Source: Pseudonocardia cypriaca (lineage in GTDB: Bacteria; Actinomycetota; Actinomycetes; Mycobacteriales; Pseudonocardiaceae). Taken from it: DNA of 64,000 bases. Where the stretch lies: NCBI RefSeq assembly GCF_006717045.1, contig NZ_VFPH01000001.1:1674001-1738000 (forward strand), in the 5' to 3' direction. The notes beneath the pieces were generated by a model. That model was not told where the DNA came from. It saw only the letters and a list, made by a program, of their open reading frames with translations, and searched no databases. The translations under genes and the position numbers were made by a program. Shown piece by piece: positions 1 through 8,218 of the stretch. The stretch's first letter is position 1. Each line of letters starts with the position of its first letter.

Positions 1-16
1 CGCGCCCATCCGCCGA

Positions 17-688
17 TCACACCCGGGCGACGAGGTCCTGCCAGTAGCTGTCGGCACCGGACATGTGCGCCTCCAGCAGCCGCACGGCGCGCTCCTCGTC
101 GCGGGCGACGAGGGCGTCGAGGATCTCCATGTGCTCGCGCAGTGACTGCTGCTGGCGCGCGAGGTTGCCGAAGTAGACGGCGCGGCGCCGCTCCGTCATC
201 AGGTAGAAGACGTTGACCAGGCGCAGCAGCACCGTGTTCTGCGTGGCGCGCACGATCCCCGAGTGGAAGACGCGGTCCAGCTCGGCGATGCGGGCCGGGT
301 CGTCGAACGCGTCCTCCCAGTCGGCGAGGCAGCGGCGGAGCGCGTCGATGTCCTCGTCGCGGTGGCGGCGGCAGGCGAGGCGGATGGCCTCCAGCTCCTG
401 GATGCGGCGGACCTCGGCGGCCTGGCCGCCCTCGTCGCCGGGCAGCGGGACGCCGATCTCGGTGAACAACCGCAGCGCCTCGATGCTCGCCGATTCGACC
501 GTCATGTAGACGCCGGACTTGGGCCTACGCTCGATCAGGCGCAGGGTCTCCAGTACCGACAGGGCCTCGCGCACCTGCGTGCGGCTCGCCCGGAAGCGCT
601 CGGCGAGCTCCCGCTCGGACGGCGCGCGCTCGTTGGGCGCGTAGCCGCGGGACAGCAGGAACGGGACGAGCTCGGCCACCAGGTTCAT
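17..688 (-). CDS. FadR-type GntR-family transcriptional regulator
   Basis: This 223-residue protein has a GntR winged helix-turn-helix at about residues 10-70 (APSERELAERF, then TQVREALSVLE) followed by an all-helical FCD ligand-binding domain at about 90-215, the usual FadR-subfamily layout and length. It is transcribed divergently from the sugar-acid operon starting at 754, and a palindrome at 698-714 lies between the two starts, so it is probably a local repressor that senses a sugar acid or its product. The ATG at 688 is chosen because the winged-helix domain begins about ten residues later. The regulator class is clear; the effector is inference. Confidence 0.9.
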   Translation of the reverse strand: MNLVAELVPFLLSRGYAPNERAPSERELAERFRASRTQVREALSVLETLRLIERRPKSGVYMTVESASIEALRLFTEIGVPLPGDEGGQAAEVRRIQELEAIRLACRRHRDEDIDALRRCLADWEDAFDDPARIAELDRVFHSGIVRATQNTVLLRLVNVFYLMTERRRAVYFGNLARQQQSLREHMEILDALVARDEERAVRLLEAHMSGADSYWQDLVARV

Positions 689-697
689 GGTCTTCCA

Positions 698-714
698 ATC
701 TGGTCTGGCCAGAT
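698..714. promoter_or_regulatory. Candidate GntR/FadR operator
   Basis: ATCTGG and CCAGAT flank a five-base centre, and the core TCTGGCCAGA is a perfect 10-bp palindrome. It lies 10 bp upstream of the regulator start and 39 bp upstream of the RraA-like start, where an autoregulating FadR-type repressor would bind. No binding data; based on position and symmetry only. Confidence 0.5.
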
Positions 715-753
715 GTTAGCGTCGGCCGGCGACGCTGCCTATGGAGGAGGCTC

Positions 754-1446
754 ATGACGAGCGAGCTCGAACCGTCCGTCCTCGAAGCGCTGAAGCGCTA
801 CGACTCACCGACCCTCGCCAACGCGATCGAGCTCTTCGACGTGCGCCCGCGCGACGAGGGCTACATGGGCCACGAGGTGCGCTGCCTGTTCCCGGATCTC
901 GGGGTGATGGTCGGGTACGCCGCCACCACCACGATGCGGGCCCGCGGTCGCGGCGCGGCGGATCCCGAACCCCTCACCAAGCACGTCCAGCAGGTGGCGG
1001 GGCCGCGGATCGTGGTCGTGCAGGACGTCGACGACCAGCCCGCCCACGGCGCGCTGTGGGGCGAGGTCATGGCCACCACGTTCACGGCGCTCGGGTGCCT
1101 CGGCACGGTCACCGACGGGTCGGTCCGCGACCTCGACGAGGCGCGCGCCATCGGCTTCCACTTCTTCGCCCCCGCCGTCACCGTCTCGCACGGGTACGCG
1201 CGGGTCGAGGACGTCGGCGGGCCGGTCACCGTCGGCGGGCTGACCGTCTCACCCGGCGACCTGCTGCACGCCGACAAGCACGGCGTCCTGCTCATCCCCG
1301 CCGAGATCGCCGCCGAGCTGCCGGCCGCGTCCGACCGGGTGATCGCCGCGGAGCAGGAGTACATCCGCTGGGTCCGCTCGGAGGAGTTCGACCCGGACCT
1401 GCTCGCCGAGCGTCGCGCGAAGATGAAGGCCGCGTTCACGCCGTGA
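754..1446 (+). CDS. RraA-like protein (aldolase/decarboxylase fold)
   Basis: 230 residues with the RraA/HMG-aldolase fold: a WGE motif near 102-104 and TDGSVRDLDEA at about 120-130, whose Arg125-Asp126 pair matches the catalytic/metal-site pair of 4-hydroxy-4-methyl-2-oxoglutarate aldolases and oxaloacetate decarboxylases. The C-terminal extension (about 190-230) is helical and charged. A good ribosome site (GGAGGAGG) precedes the ATG. It is the first gene of a four-gene operon and overlaps the next gene by 4 bp. In this setting it more likely acts on a keto-acid intermediate than as an RNase E inhibitor; the substrate is unknown. Confidence 0.8.
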   Translation: MTSELEPSVLEALKRYDSPTLANAIELFDVRPRDEGYMGHEVRCLFPDLGVMVGYAATTTMRARGRGAADPEPLTKHVQQVAGPRIVVVQDVDDQPAHGALWGEVMATTFTALGCLGTVTDGSVRDLDEARAIGFHFFAPAVTVSHGYARVEDVGGPVTVGGLTVSPGDLLHADKHGVLLIPAEIAAELPAASDRVIAAEQEYIRWVRSEEFDPDLLAERRAKMKAAFTP

Positions 1447-2639
1447 GGATCACGGCGGTCCGCTGCGTGGAGTACACCGGCACGATCGACCACCCGGGCG
1501 CGTTCTGGGAGGAACGCCTGATCCGCCCGGTCGACATCTACCCGCAGTTCCGCGCGGAGGGCCCCGAGTTCCTCCCGGGCGCCGAGGGCGACGGCCACCG
1601 CGTCACCTCGGTGTTCGTGCACGTCGAGACCGACGACGGCGTCACCGGCACCGCCGGGCCGATCACCCGCCAGCAGGCCTACCTCATCGGCACCGGGATG
1701 GCGGCGCTGCTCGTGGGCCGGGACCCGCTGGCCACCGAGTACCTGTGGGACGTCCTGTACCGGTCGGCCGTCCACGGCCGCAAGGGCGTCGAGATGATGG
1801 CGATCAGTGCGCTCGACTGCGCGCTGTGGGACCTCAAGGGCCGCCACCTCGGCGTGCCGGTCCACGTCCTGCTCGGCGGGCCGACGCGGGAGGAGATCCC
1901 CGCCTACGCGTCCGCGCTCGGCTACTCGCTCGACCTGGACGCGGTGCGGGAGCGGGCCGCGGAGATCGTCGGTGCCGGCTTCACCGCCACGAAGTGGTTC
2001 CCCCGCCACGGCCCGGTGGACGGCGGGGCCGGGATCGAGGCCAACGTCGCGCTGGTCGCGGCGCTGCGCGAGGCCGTGGGGCCGGACGTCGACATCATGG
2101 TCGACGCGTGGATGTCCTGGGACGTGCCGTACGCGCTGCGGATGGGGGAGCGGCTCGCGGAGTACGCGCCGCGGTGGATCGAGGAGCCGGTGCTGCCGGA
2201 CAAGCCGCACTCCTACGCCGAGATCACGCGGCGGATGCCCGGCGGGATCCAGGTGTCCGGCGCCGAGCACGAGTACACGCGATGGGGCCTGCACCAGCTG
2301 ATGGCCGCCGGTGCCATGCACATCTACCAGCCCGACACCTACTGGGCGGGCGGCATCAGCGAGATGCTCAAGATCGCGGCGCTGGCGAGCACCTACGACG
2401 TGCAGCTGATCCCGCACGGCCACTCCGTGCCGGCGAACACCCACTTCAGCTTCGCCCAGCCGCCCACGCTCACGCCGATGATCGAGTACCTGCTGAAGTG
2501 GAACACCCTCCACCAGTGGTTCCTCGCCACGCCCGTCCACCCGGTGGACGGGAAGGTGACACCGCCGACGCAGCCCGGACTCGGCACGGACCTGGACGAG
2601 AACAAGATCGAGTCGCGGCGGGAGCTGACCTTCGCATGA
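1443..2639 (+). CDS. Enolase-superfamily sugar-acid dehydratase (L-rhamnonate dehydratase-like)
   Basis: 398 residues starting at a GTG that overlaps the previous stop. It is a mandelate racemase/muconate lactonizing enzyme family member: N-terminal capping domain at about 1-140, then a TIM barrel. Expected Mg ligands are Asp221 (VDAW), Glu247 (IEEP) and Glu275 (GAEHEY), with the 26- and 28-residue spacing I recall for L-rhamnonate dehydratase; catalytic His325 lies in PHGHSVPAN, a signature of that subgroup. It would dehydrate a sugar acid to the 2-keto-3-deoxy acid, feeding the aldolase at 3599. Whether the acid is rhamnonate, fuconate or another six-carbon acid cannot be read from sequence. 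Confidence 0.85.
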   Translation: MRITAVRCVEYTGTIDHPGAFWEERLIRPVDIYPQFRAEGPEFLPGAEGDGHRVTSVFVHVETDDGVTGTAGPITRQQAYLIGTGMAALLVGRDPLATEYLWDVLYRSAVHGRKGVEMMAISALDCALWDLKGRHLGVPVHVLLGGPTREEIPAYASALGYSLDLDAVRERAAEIVGAGFTATKWFPRHGPVDGGAGIEANVALVAALREAVGPDVDIMVDAWMSWDVPYALRMGERLAEYAPRWIEEPVLPDKPHSYAEITRRMPGGIQVSGAEHEYTRWGLHQLMAAGAMHIYQPDTYWAGGISEMLKIAALASTYDVQLIPHGHSVPANTHFSFAQPPTLTPMIEYLLKWNTLHQWFLATPVHPVDGKVTPPTQPGLGTDLDENKIESRRELTFA

Positions 2640-3589
2640 CCGAGACGATCGCCTGTCTCAGTCCGCTCACCGAACAGCAGGTCCGCGAGCTGGCCGGCAC
2701 CGACGACGTCAAGGTGCTGGTGGCACCCGATCCGCCTGCCCCGGAGGCCGTCCGCGAGGTCGTCGCGGGCGCCGACGTCGTGATCGCGGACATGACCCAC
2801 CGGCACCGCCTCGACCGCGACGCGCTCGCCGCGATGACCCGGTGCCGCCTGGTGCAGCAGCCGGCCGTGGGTTTCGACGTGATCGACCACCTCGCCGCCG
2901 CCGAGCTCGGCATCCCGGTGGCCAACGCGGCGGGCTTCAACGCCGACGCCGTGGCCGACTGGACCCTCATGGGGATCCTCAACGCCGTCCGCCACGGGGC
3001 GCGGCTCGACCGCGAGATGCGCGCGGGAGGCTGGCGGCCGTCGGCCGCACTGCGCGCCCGCGACATGCGCGCGCTGACCGTCGGCATCGTCGGGATGGGC
3101 AACATCGGCCGGCAGGTCGCGGCGCGCGTCGCGGGGTTCGGGTCGCAGATCCTCTACTACGACGTGGTCGCCCGGGACCTGCCCGGCTGCGAGCCCGTCT
3201 CGTTCGACGAGCTGCTCGAACGCTCGGACGTCGTCACGCTCCACCTGCCGCTCGACGCCGGGTCGAAGGCGCTGATCGGTGCGCCGGAGCTGCGCCGGAT
3301 GCGTCCGGGCGCGATCCTCTGCAACGCCAGCCGCGGGCCGATCGTCGACGAGGCCGCGCTGGTCGAGGCGCTCGAGTCCGGCCACATCGGTGGCGCCGCG
3401 CTCGACGTGTTCGAGGTGGAGCCGCTCGCCGCCGACTCGCCGCTGCTCCGCATGGAGAACGTCTTCGTCAACCCGCACATCGCGGGCGGGTCGGAGCAGG
3501 CCAGGGCGAACCTGATGGAGCAGACGGGGGCGAACGTCCGCCGGGTGCTCGCCGGTGAGAAGCCGGTCAACGTGGTCAACGGACTGTAG
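2636..3589 (+). CDS. D-isomer-specific 2-hydroxyacid dehydrogenase
   Basis: 317 residues; the ATG overlaps the previous stop (ATGA), so translation is probably coupled. The family signature is complete: the NAD-binding loop GMGNIG at about 153-158, catalytic Arg233 (NASRGPIVDEAA), Glu262 (DVFEVEP) and His281 (NPHIAGG). It would interconvert a 2-keto acid and a D-2-hydroxy acid with NAD(P)H. Between a dehydratase and an aldolase it may reduce or oxidise an intermediate of the same sugar-acid route. Fold and reaction class are secure; the substrate is inferred from neighbours. Confidence 0.9.
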   Translation: MTETIACLSPLTEQQVRELAGTDDVKVLVAPDPPAPEAVREVVAGADVVIADMTHRHRLDRDALAAMTRCRLVQQPAVGFDVIDHLAAAELGIPVANAAGFNADAVADWTLMGILNAVRHGARLDREMRAGGWRPSAALRARDMRALTVGIVGMGNIGRQVAARVAGFGSQILYYDVVARDLPGCEPVSFDELLERSDVVTLHLPLDAGSKALIGAPELRRMRPGAILCNASRGPIVDEAALVEALESGHIGGAALDVFEVEPLAADSPLLRMENVFVNPHIAGGSEQARANLMEQTGANVRRVLAGEKPVNVVNGL

Positions 3590-3598
3590 GGGAGAGGC

Positions 3599-4396
3599 AT
3601 GGGCAGGTCGCTGCGTGAGCTGTGGGACGGCACGGATGCGACGATCGGGGGCTGGTGCTCGATCCCGAGCCCCTTCTCGGCGGAGCTGATGGGCCGGTGC
3701 GGTTTCGACTGGGTGTGCATCGACACCCAGCACGGCCTGGTCGGCTACGACCAGATGGTGCCGATGCTGCAGGCCCTGTCGATCACGGCGACGCCCGCGT
3801 TCGTACGGGTGCCGTGGAACCAGCCCGACCACATCATGAAGGCCCTCGACGCGGGCGCGCAGGGTGTGATCGTGCCGATGGTGGACACCGAGGAGGACGC
3901 CAGGGCGGCCGTCCGGGCCGCGAAGTACCCGCCGGTCGGCGCGCGCAGCTGGGGCCCGATCCGCGCCGCGTTCGACGTGCCGGGCTACAGCCCGGAGACG
4001 GCCAACCGCCGCACCGTCGTCGCGGTCATGATCGAGACGCCCGGCGGCGTGGAGAACCTCGACGCCATCCTCGCGGTGCCCGGCGTCGACGCGGTGTACG
4101 TCGGCCCGTCGGACCTCGCGCTCGGCCACGGGATGACCCCCACCCTCTCGCCGACCGACCCCGAACACGTGAAGCTGATCGAGACCATCGTCGACCGCTG
4201 CCGGGAGCGCGGCATCGTCGCCGGGATCCACTGCGACAGCGTCGAGACCGTCCGCCGGTGGCACGCCCGCGGGTACGGGATGTTCACCGTCGGCTCGGAT
4301 GCCGCCCTGATGCGGGGAGCGGCCACGGCCGCGGTCGCCGGCGCGTTCGAGGGCAGCCGGGAGATCGTGGTGCCGGCGACGGGGCAGTATGCGTAG
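3599..4396 (+). CDS. HpcH/HpaI aldolase (2-keto-3-deoxy-sugar acid aldolase-like)
   Basis: 265 residues, close to the roughly 267 of 2-keto-3-deoxy-L-rhamnonate aldolase. Class II metal-dependent features are visible: FDWVCIDTQHG near the start with the conserved His, the VPWNQPD loop, metal-ligand Glu in MIETPGGVENLDAI and Asp in VGPSDLALG. A ribosome site (GGGGAGAGG) lies just before the ATG, 9 bp after the dehydrogenase stop. It would cleave a 2-keto-3-deoxy acid to pyruvate plus an aldehyde and is the last gene of the operon, converging on a decayed gene. Overall logic: acid, dehydratase, 2-keto-3-deoxy acid, aldolase. Confidence 0.88.
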   Translation: MGRSLRELWDGTDATIGGWCSIPSPFSAELMGRCGFDWVCIDTQHGLVGYDQMVPMLQALSITATPAFVRVPWNQPDHIMKALDAGAQGVIVPMVDTEEDARAAVRAAKYPPVGARSWGPIRAAFDVPGYSPETANRRTVVAVMIETPGGVENLDAILAVPGVDAVYVGPSDLALGHGMTPTLSPTDPEHVKLIETIVDRCRERGIVAGIHCDSVETVRRWHARGYGMFTVGSDAALMRGAATAAVAGAFEGSREIVVPATGQYA

Positions 4397-4399
4397 GCG

Positions 4400-5091
4400 C
4401 TAACCGAGGTCCGGAAGTGAGCGTTCGCGCGCCCGGATGAGCTGCGCGACGATCAGGTCTCGGCGGCGCAGGATCTCGAACTTGGTGTAGCGGTAGATCC
4501 GCCACCCCTTGTCCACCAATGCGGTGTAGCGACCGACGTCCCGCAGCACCTGGTCCGGCTCGGCGTGCCCCTGACCCTCGTACTCGATGCCGATCATCAG
4601 ATCGGGCCAGGCGAGGTCCAGCCAGATCGCAGTCCGGCTCTGCGCGTCCTGCACCGCCCACTGCACCTCTGGTCGCGGCAGCCCGGCCTGCACGACCAGC
4701 ATCCGCAGTCGCGTCTCCATCGGTGAGCACGAGCGCCGGTCGGCGTGCGCGAGCACGACAGGCACCAGACTGTTGCCGCGCGCACCGTGGTAGCGAGCGC
4801 TGAAGTGCAACAGGAGGTCGGGGGAGAAGCGGTGCACGTTGGCCAGCCGGTCGACCGCCACGACCCTCGACCAGTTCGCTGCAGCGGGCCAGGTCGTAGG
4901 TAGTGCGAACCGGGCTGGTCACCCTCAGACCGTTCACGTCCTTGATCTCGCCGGGGTACAGGTGCGCCCGGTGCACGATCAGACCGGCCGGCCTGCGCTG
5001 GCCGCGGTGGGGCACGGTGACCTCGGCCGCGGCATCCCGCGGTCCGCAGGACGCCGCCGAGGACCTCGGCGGCGGAGTAGCCCGAGAGCAC
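4400..5091 (-). pseudogene. Decayed DUF559 nuclease-like protein with AbiEi-type N-terminus (two frameshifts)
   Basis: Three reading frames must be joined to recover one protein: VLSGYSAAEVLG, then SCGPRDAAAEVTVPH through SPVRTTYDLARC, then VAVDRLANVHRF to the end. The shifts are near 5055 (GGCGGCGTCC where GGCGCGTCC would keep frame) and near 4863 (one extra G after LVE); 692 nt minus two gives 230 codons. The C-terminal part has the DUF559/PD-(D/E)xK-like pattern (SPMETRLR, IWLDLAWPD, IGIEYEGQGH, RIYRYTKFE). Intact relatives, as I recall them, have an added N-terminal winged-helix of about 70 residues; here the neighbouring DUF397 gene abuts instead, so the gene is truncated too. Confidence 0.8.
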
Positions 5092-5101
5092 CCCCCTCCC
5101 C

Positions 5102-5317
5102 TCAGGCCTCGAACTCGCCGGCGCGGAGGGCGGCCAGGAACTCTCGCCATGCGGGGGCGGGGTGGCGGTGAGGGGGGAGGGCTCGATCCTTCGTGTCCCG
5201 GAGGGCGACCTCGCCGCCGGGGAGGAGGGCCACCTCGACGCAGCCATCGCCGCCGCTGTTGCCGCCGCTGAAGCTGCTCTTCCGCCAGGTCACCCCCGCG
5301 GGATCCAGAGCGAGCAT
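5102..5317 (-). CDS. DUF397 domain protein, copy 1
   Basis: 71 residues, essentially one DUF397 domain (WRKSSFSGGNSGGDGCVEVA, then GEVALRDTKD, then WREFLAALRAGEFEA). By eye it is about 85% identical (60 of 71) to the protein encoded at 5328-5543, 10 bp upstream, so the pair is a recent tandem duplication. The ATG aligns exactly with the start of the paralogue. DUF397 proteins usually sit beside an HTH-DUF5753 regulator, as here, and have been described as partners of it in toxin-antitoxin-like or developmental modules (Scr1/Scr2, WhiJ-type). Biochemical role unknown. Confidence 0.85.
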   Translation of the reverse strand: MLALDPAGVTWRKSSFSGGNSGGDGCVEVALLPGGEVALRDTKDRALPPHRHPAPAWREFLAALRAGEFEA

Positions 5318-5327
5318 GGGGTACCTC

Positions 5328-5543
5328 TCACCCTTCGAACTCGCCGGCGCGGACGGCGGCCAGGAACTCTCGCCATGCGGGGGCGGAGTGGCGGTGCGGG
5401 GCCAGGGTGCGGTCCTTCGTGTCCCGAACGGCGACCTCGCCGCCGGGGAGGAGGGCCACCTCGACGCAGCCGGCCCCACCACTGTTGCCGCCACTGAAGC
5501 TGCTCTTCCGCCATGCCATGCCGGGGGGATCCAGAGCAGGCAT
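5328..5543 (-). CDS. DUF397 domain protein, copy 2
   Basis: 71 residues with the same DUF397 layout as its neighbour; the 11 differences are scattered and mostly conservative. A GTG six bases upstream (5549) overlaps the AAGAGGTG ribosome site, so the ATG at 5543 is preferred and gives a length identical to copy 1. It follows the HTH-DUF5753 gene by 21 bp on the same strand, so the three genes probably form one transcript (regulator, DUF397, DUF397). Confidence 0.86.
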   Translation of the reverse strand: MPALDPPGMAWRKSSFSGGNSGGAGCVEVALLPGGEVAVRDTKDRTLAPHRHSAPAWREFLAAVRAGEFEG

Positions 5544-5564
5544 GGGCACCTCTTGCGGTCGCGG

Positions 5565-6404
5565 CTACATCTGCGCGATCACCTGCTCGATCAGCGCCGT
5601 GCTCTCGACGGGGCTCAGCGCCACGGAGCTCAGGTGGTCGAAGACCACCCTAGCTCGCATCACATCCTCGGCCTTCTCGATATGGATGGAGCCCATCGGG
5701 TGTTCCGCATAGCCCATGTCCGGCTCGCCCAGTCCCTCGAAGCTGAGCACGGTGAATGCTCCGTCGAGCCCGGGGTGGCCGCCGACATCGGTAGGCAGGA
5801 TCTGCAGGCTGACGGTGTCGAGTTTTGCCGCGTCGAGGAGATGATCGAGCTGCGCCCGCATCGCGGCGTGGCCTCCCAGTACCCGGTGGAGCACCGACTC
5901 CTCGATCACCGTGAGCAGTTCGAGGGGATATTCGGCCGACTTGAGTCGCTCCTGCCGGATCATCCTGACCTTCACGTCCCGCTCGAGGATTTGCGGCGAC
6001 CGTGGGCGCAGTGAGGTCTCGAACAGCACCCGGGCGTAGTCCGCGGTCTGCAGCAGCCCGGGTACGAAGCTGGAAGCGAACTCGCGGACAGTGCTCGCCT
6101 CGGCTTCCAGCGGGACGTAGCCCCGGTCGTCCAGCCCGTACGCCCGCCACCACCCCTTGGCGCTGGCCTCCCGCGTGAGCTCGAGGATCTTCTCCCACCG
6201 GTCGCCGCCGATGTCGAAGAGGTCGAGCATGCTGCGGACGATGTGCACGTCGACGCCCTGATGGGCGTTCTCGATGCGGGACAGCTTGCTCGCCGAGACG
6301 TCCAGCCGTGGTGCGGCCGCCTCGATGGTCAGGCCCGCGTGCAGCCGCAGCTCGCGCAGTGTGCGGGCGAGCTGCCTTCTCCGGACGAGGGAACCGCTGC
6401 GCAC
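5565..6404 (-). CDS. HTH (XRE) regulator with DUF5753, Scr1/WhiJ-like
   Basis: 279 residues from a GTG preceded by AGGGAGG. A Cro/C1-type helix-turn-helix occupies about residues 8-65 (RRRQLARTLRELR, TIEAAAPRLDVSASKLSRIE), followed by a DUF5753 domain at about 95-275 (FVPGLLQTADYARVL, ILPTDVGGHPGLDGAF). This architecture is abundant in mycelial actinomycetes, where such regulators pair with DUF397 proteins and are often annotated as antitoxin-like. It probably controls its own operon; an intergenic region of about 200 bp separates it from a divergent small gene. Targets are unknown. Confidence 0.9.
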   Translation of the reverse strand: MRSGSLVRRRQLARTLRELRLHAGLTIEAAAPRLDVSASKLSRIENAHQGVDVHIVRSMLDLFDIGGDRWEKILELTREASAKGWWRAYGLDDRGYVPLEAEASTVREFASSFVPGLLQTADYARVLFETSLRPRSPQILERDVKVRMIRQERLKSAEYPLELLTVIEESVLHRVLGGHAAMRAQLDHLLDAAKLDTVSLQILPTDVGGHPGLDGAFTVLSFEGLGEPDMGYAEHPMGSIHIEKAEDVMRARVVFDHLSSVALSPVESTALIEQVIAQM

Positions 6405-6611
6405 GCCCGAACCTCCCTGCTCTGTGCGACCGGCCGATGACCGATGGTGGCAGGTGGGAGGTGGCAGGTGAAAGATCCAGGTGGTGCGGCACCGACACGG
6501 TGCGTGGGGTGGCCCAGGTACGAGTGTATCGCCGCCGGTTACGACATCTGCCGCATCCGATGCGATCACTTGCAGGTATCGAAGGTCAAAATGGACTGAA
6601 AGACTCCGTCC

Positions 6612-6899
6612 ATGTCGGAGGTCCCGGAGGAAATGCTCGACCCCGACGCACCGGCAGGTTCGGCGCCGTCGTTGCGGTCCCGCGCCGCGCCCGTGTGGTG
6701 CGTCCACGGGGTGCGTTGGCAGCACACCGACGTCGGCTACGTCGCGGACGACGCGATGGTCGGTCCGCACGTCGGGCACCGGGATTCCGCCATGGAGGTC
6801 GGCGCGATCCCCTGCCAGCCCACCTACGCCTCGTACGAGGTGTGGCGCCGCACCGCCCTCGCCCGCGCCGCGAACCTGGACGGCTACCAGGGCCTGTGA
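6612..6899 (+). CDS. Small hypothetical protein
   Basis: A 95-residue frame that I do not recognise. The N-terminal 25 residues are Pro/Ala/Ser-rich; the rest is more protein-like (VWCVHGVRWQHTDVGYVADD, then PTYASYEVWRRTALARAAN) with Trp, His and two Cys. No signal peptide, membrane segment or clear ribosome site is visible before the ATG. It is divergent from the HTH-DUF5753 gene and 75 bp upstream of ispG. The composition argues for a real but lineage-restricted gene; a chance frame cannot be excluded. Confidence 0.45.
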   Translation: MSEVPEEMLDPDAPAGSAPSLRSRAAPVWCVHGVRWQHTDVGYVADDAMVGPHVGHRDSAMEVGAIPCQPTYASYEVWRRTALARAANLDGYQGL

Positions 6900-6974
6900 C
6901 CGCTCGGCGGCGGGGCACGTGGTCCCCGCCACCGTGGGCGGCGCACCGGCCGGGCGTGCGGGGATACTGAGGTC

Positions 6975-8117
6975 GTGAGCGTCTCCCTGGGCATGCCCGC
7001 ACCGCCCGCCCCGACCCTTGCCCCCCGCCGCAAGACCAGGCAGCTGCAGGTCGGGTCGGTCGGCGTCGGATCGGACTTCCCGATCTCGGTGCAGTCGATG
7101 ACCACCACCCTCACCGCCGACGTCAACGCCACCCTCCAGCAGATCGCCGAGCTCACCGCGTCCGGCTGCGACATCGTCCGGGTCGCCTGCCCCAGCCAGG
7201 ACGACGCCGACGCGCTGCCGGCGATCGCGAGGAAGTCGCAGATCCCGGTGATCGCCGACATCCACTTCCAGCCGAAGTACGTGTTCGCCGCGATCGAGGC
7301 CGGCTGCGCAGCCGTGCGCGTGAACCCGGGCAACATCAAGAAGTTCGACGACAAGGTCAAGGAGATCGCGGCTGCCGCCCGCGACCACGGCACCCCGATC
7401 CGCATCGGCGTCAACGCGGGCTCGCTCGACAAGCGGCTCATGGCGAAGTACGGCAAGGCGACGCCGGAGGCGCTGGTCGAGTCGGCGCTGTGGGAGGCGA
7501 GCCTGTTCGCCGAGCACGACTTCCACGACATCAAGATCTCGGTGAAGCACAACGACCCCGTGGTCATGGTCCGGGCCTACGAGCTGCTCGCGGAGTCCTG
7601 CGACTACCCGCTGCACCTCGGTGTCACCGAGGCGGGGCCTGCGTTCCAGGGCACGATCAAGTCGGCCGTCGCGTTCGGGGCGCTGCTGCGCCAGGGCATC
7701 GGCGACACGATCCGGGTCTCGCTGTCCGCGCCGCCGGTCGAGGAGATCAAGGTCGGCACGCAGATCCTGCAGTCGCTCAACCTGCGGCCGCGCAAGCTGG
7801 AGATCGTCTCCTGCCCGTCCTGCGGGCGGGCGCAGGTGGACGTCTACAAGCTCGCCGACGAGGTCACGGCCGGCCTCACCGGCATGGAGGTGCCGCTGCG
7901 CGTCGCCGTCATGGGCTGCGTGGTGAACGGCCCCGGCGAGGCCCGCGAGGCCGACCTCGGGGTGGCGTCCGGCAACGGCAAGGGTCAGATCTTCGTCAAG
8001 GGCGAGGTGATCAAGACCGTGCCGGAGCACGCCATCGTCGAGACGCTGATCGAGGAGGCGATGAAGCTCGCCGAGACGCTCGAGGGCGAGGGCGAGCCCC
8101 AGGTGACGGTCGGCTAG
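6975..8117 (+). CDS. ispG: 4-hydroxy-3-methylbut-2-enyl diphosphate synthase (IspG/GcpE)
   Basis: 380 residues, normal for actinobacterial IspG. It catalyses the penultimate step of the MEP isoprenoid pathway, converting methylerythritol cyclodiphosphate to HMBPP with a 4Fe-4S cluster. The TIM-barrel start (FPISVQSMTTTLTADVNA), the barrel motif CAAVRVNPGNIKKFDD and cluster cysteines in VSCPSCGRAQ and MGCVVNGPGEA are present. The start is a GTG with GGATACTGA seven bases upstream, suggestive of a leaderless -10 box. The following GNAT gene is the same neighbour I recall in mycobacteria. Confidence 0.97.
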   Translation: MSVSLGMPAPPAPTLAPRRKTRQLQVGSVGVGSDFPISVQSMTTTLTADVNATLQQIAELTASGCDIVRVACPSQDDADALPAIARKSQIPVIADIHFQPKYVFAAIEAGCAAVRVNPGNIKKFDDKVKEIAAAARDHGTPIRIGVNAGSLDKRLMAKYGKATPEALVESALWEASLFAEHDFHDIKISVKHNDPVVMVRAYELLAESCDYPLHLGVTEAGPAFQGTIKSAVAFGALLRQGIGDTIRVSLSAPPVEEIKVGTQILQSLNLRPRKLEIVSCPSCGRAQVDVYKLADEVTAGLTGMEVPLRVAVMGCVVNGPGEAREADLGVASGNGKGQIFVKGEVIKTVPEHAIVETLIEEAMKLAETLEGEGEPQVTVG

Positions 8118-8218
8118 TCATCGGCGTATGTGGACTTTGCCGTCGTTGCTCCGAACGTCGCACCCCGGTGGGTGATCCCATCGTGGGCAATGGCACGGCG
8201 GTCTGGCATCGTTGGGGG

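Noticed and set aside
741..1442. Possible N-terminal extension of the dehydratase gene
   Set aside because: The frame is open upstream but the extension is Arg-rich shadow of the RraA-like gene; the enolase-fold domain begins at GTG 1443.
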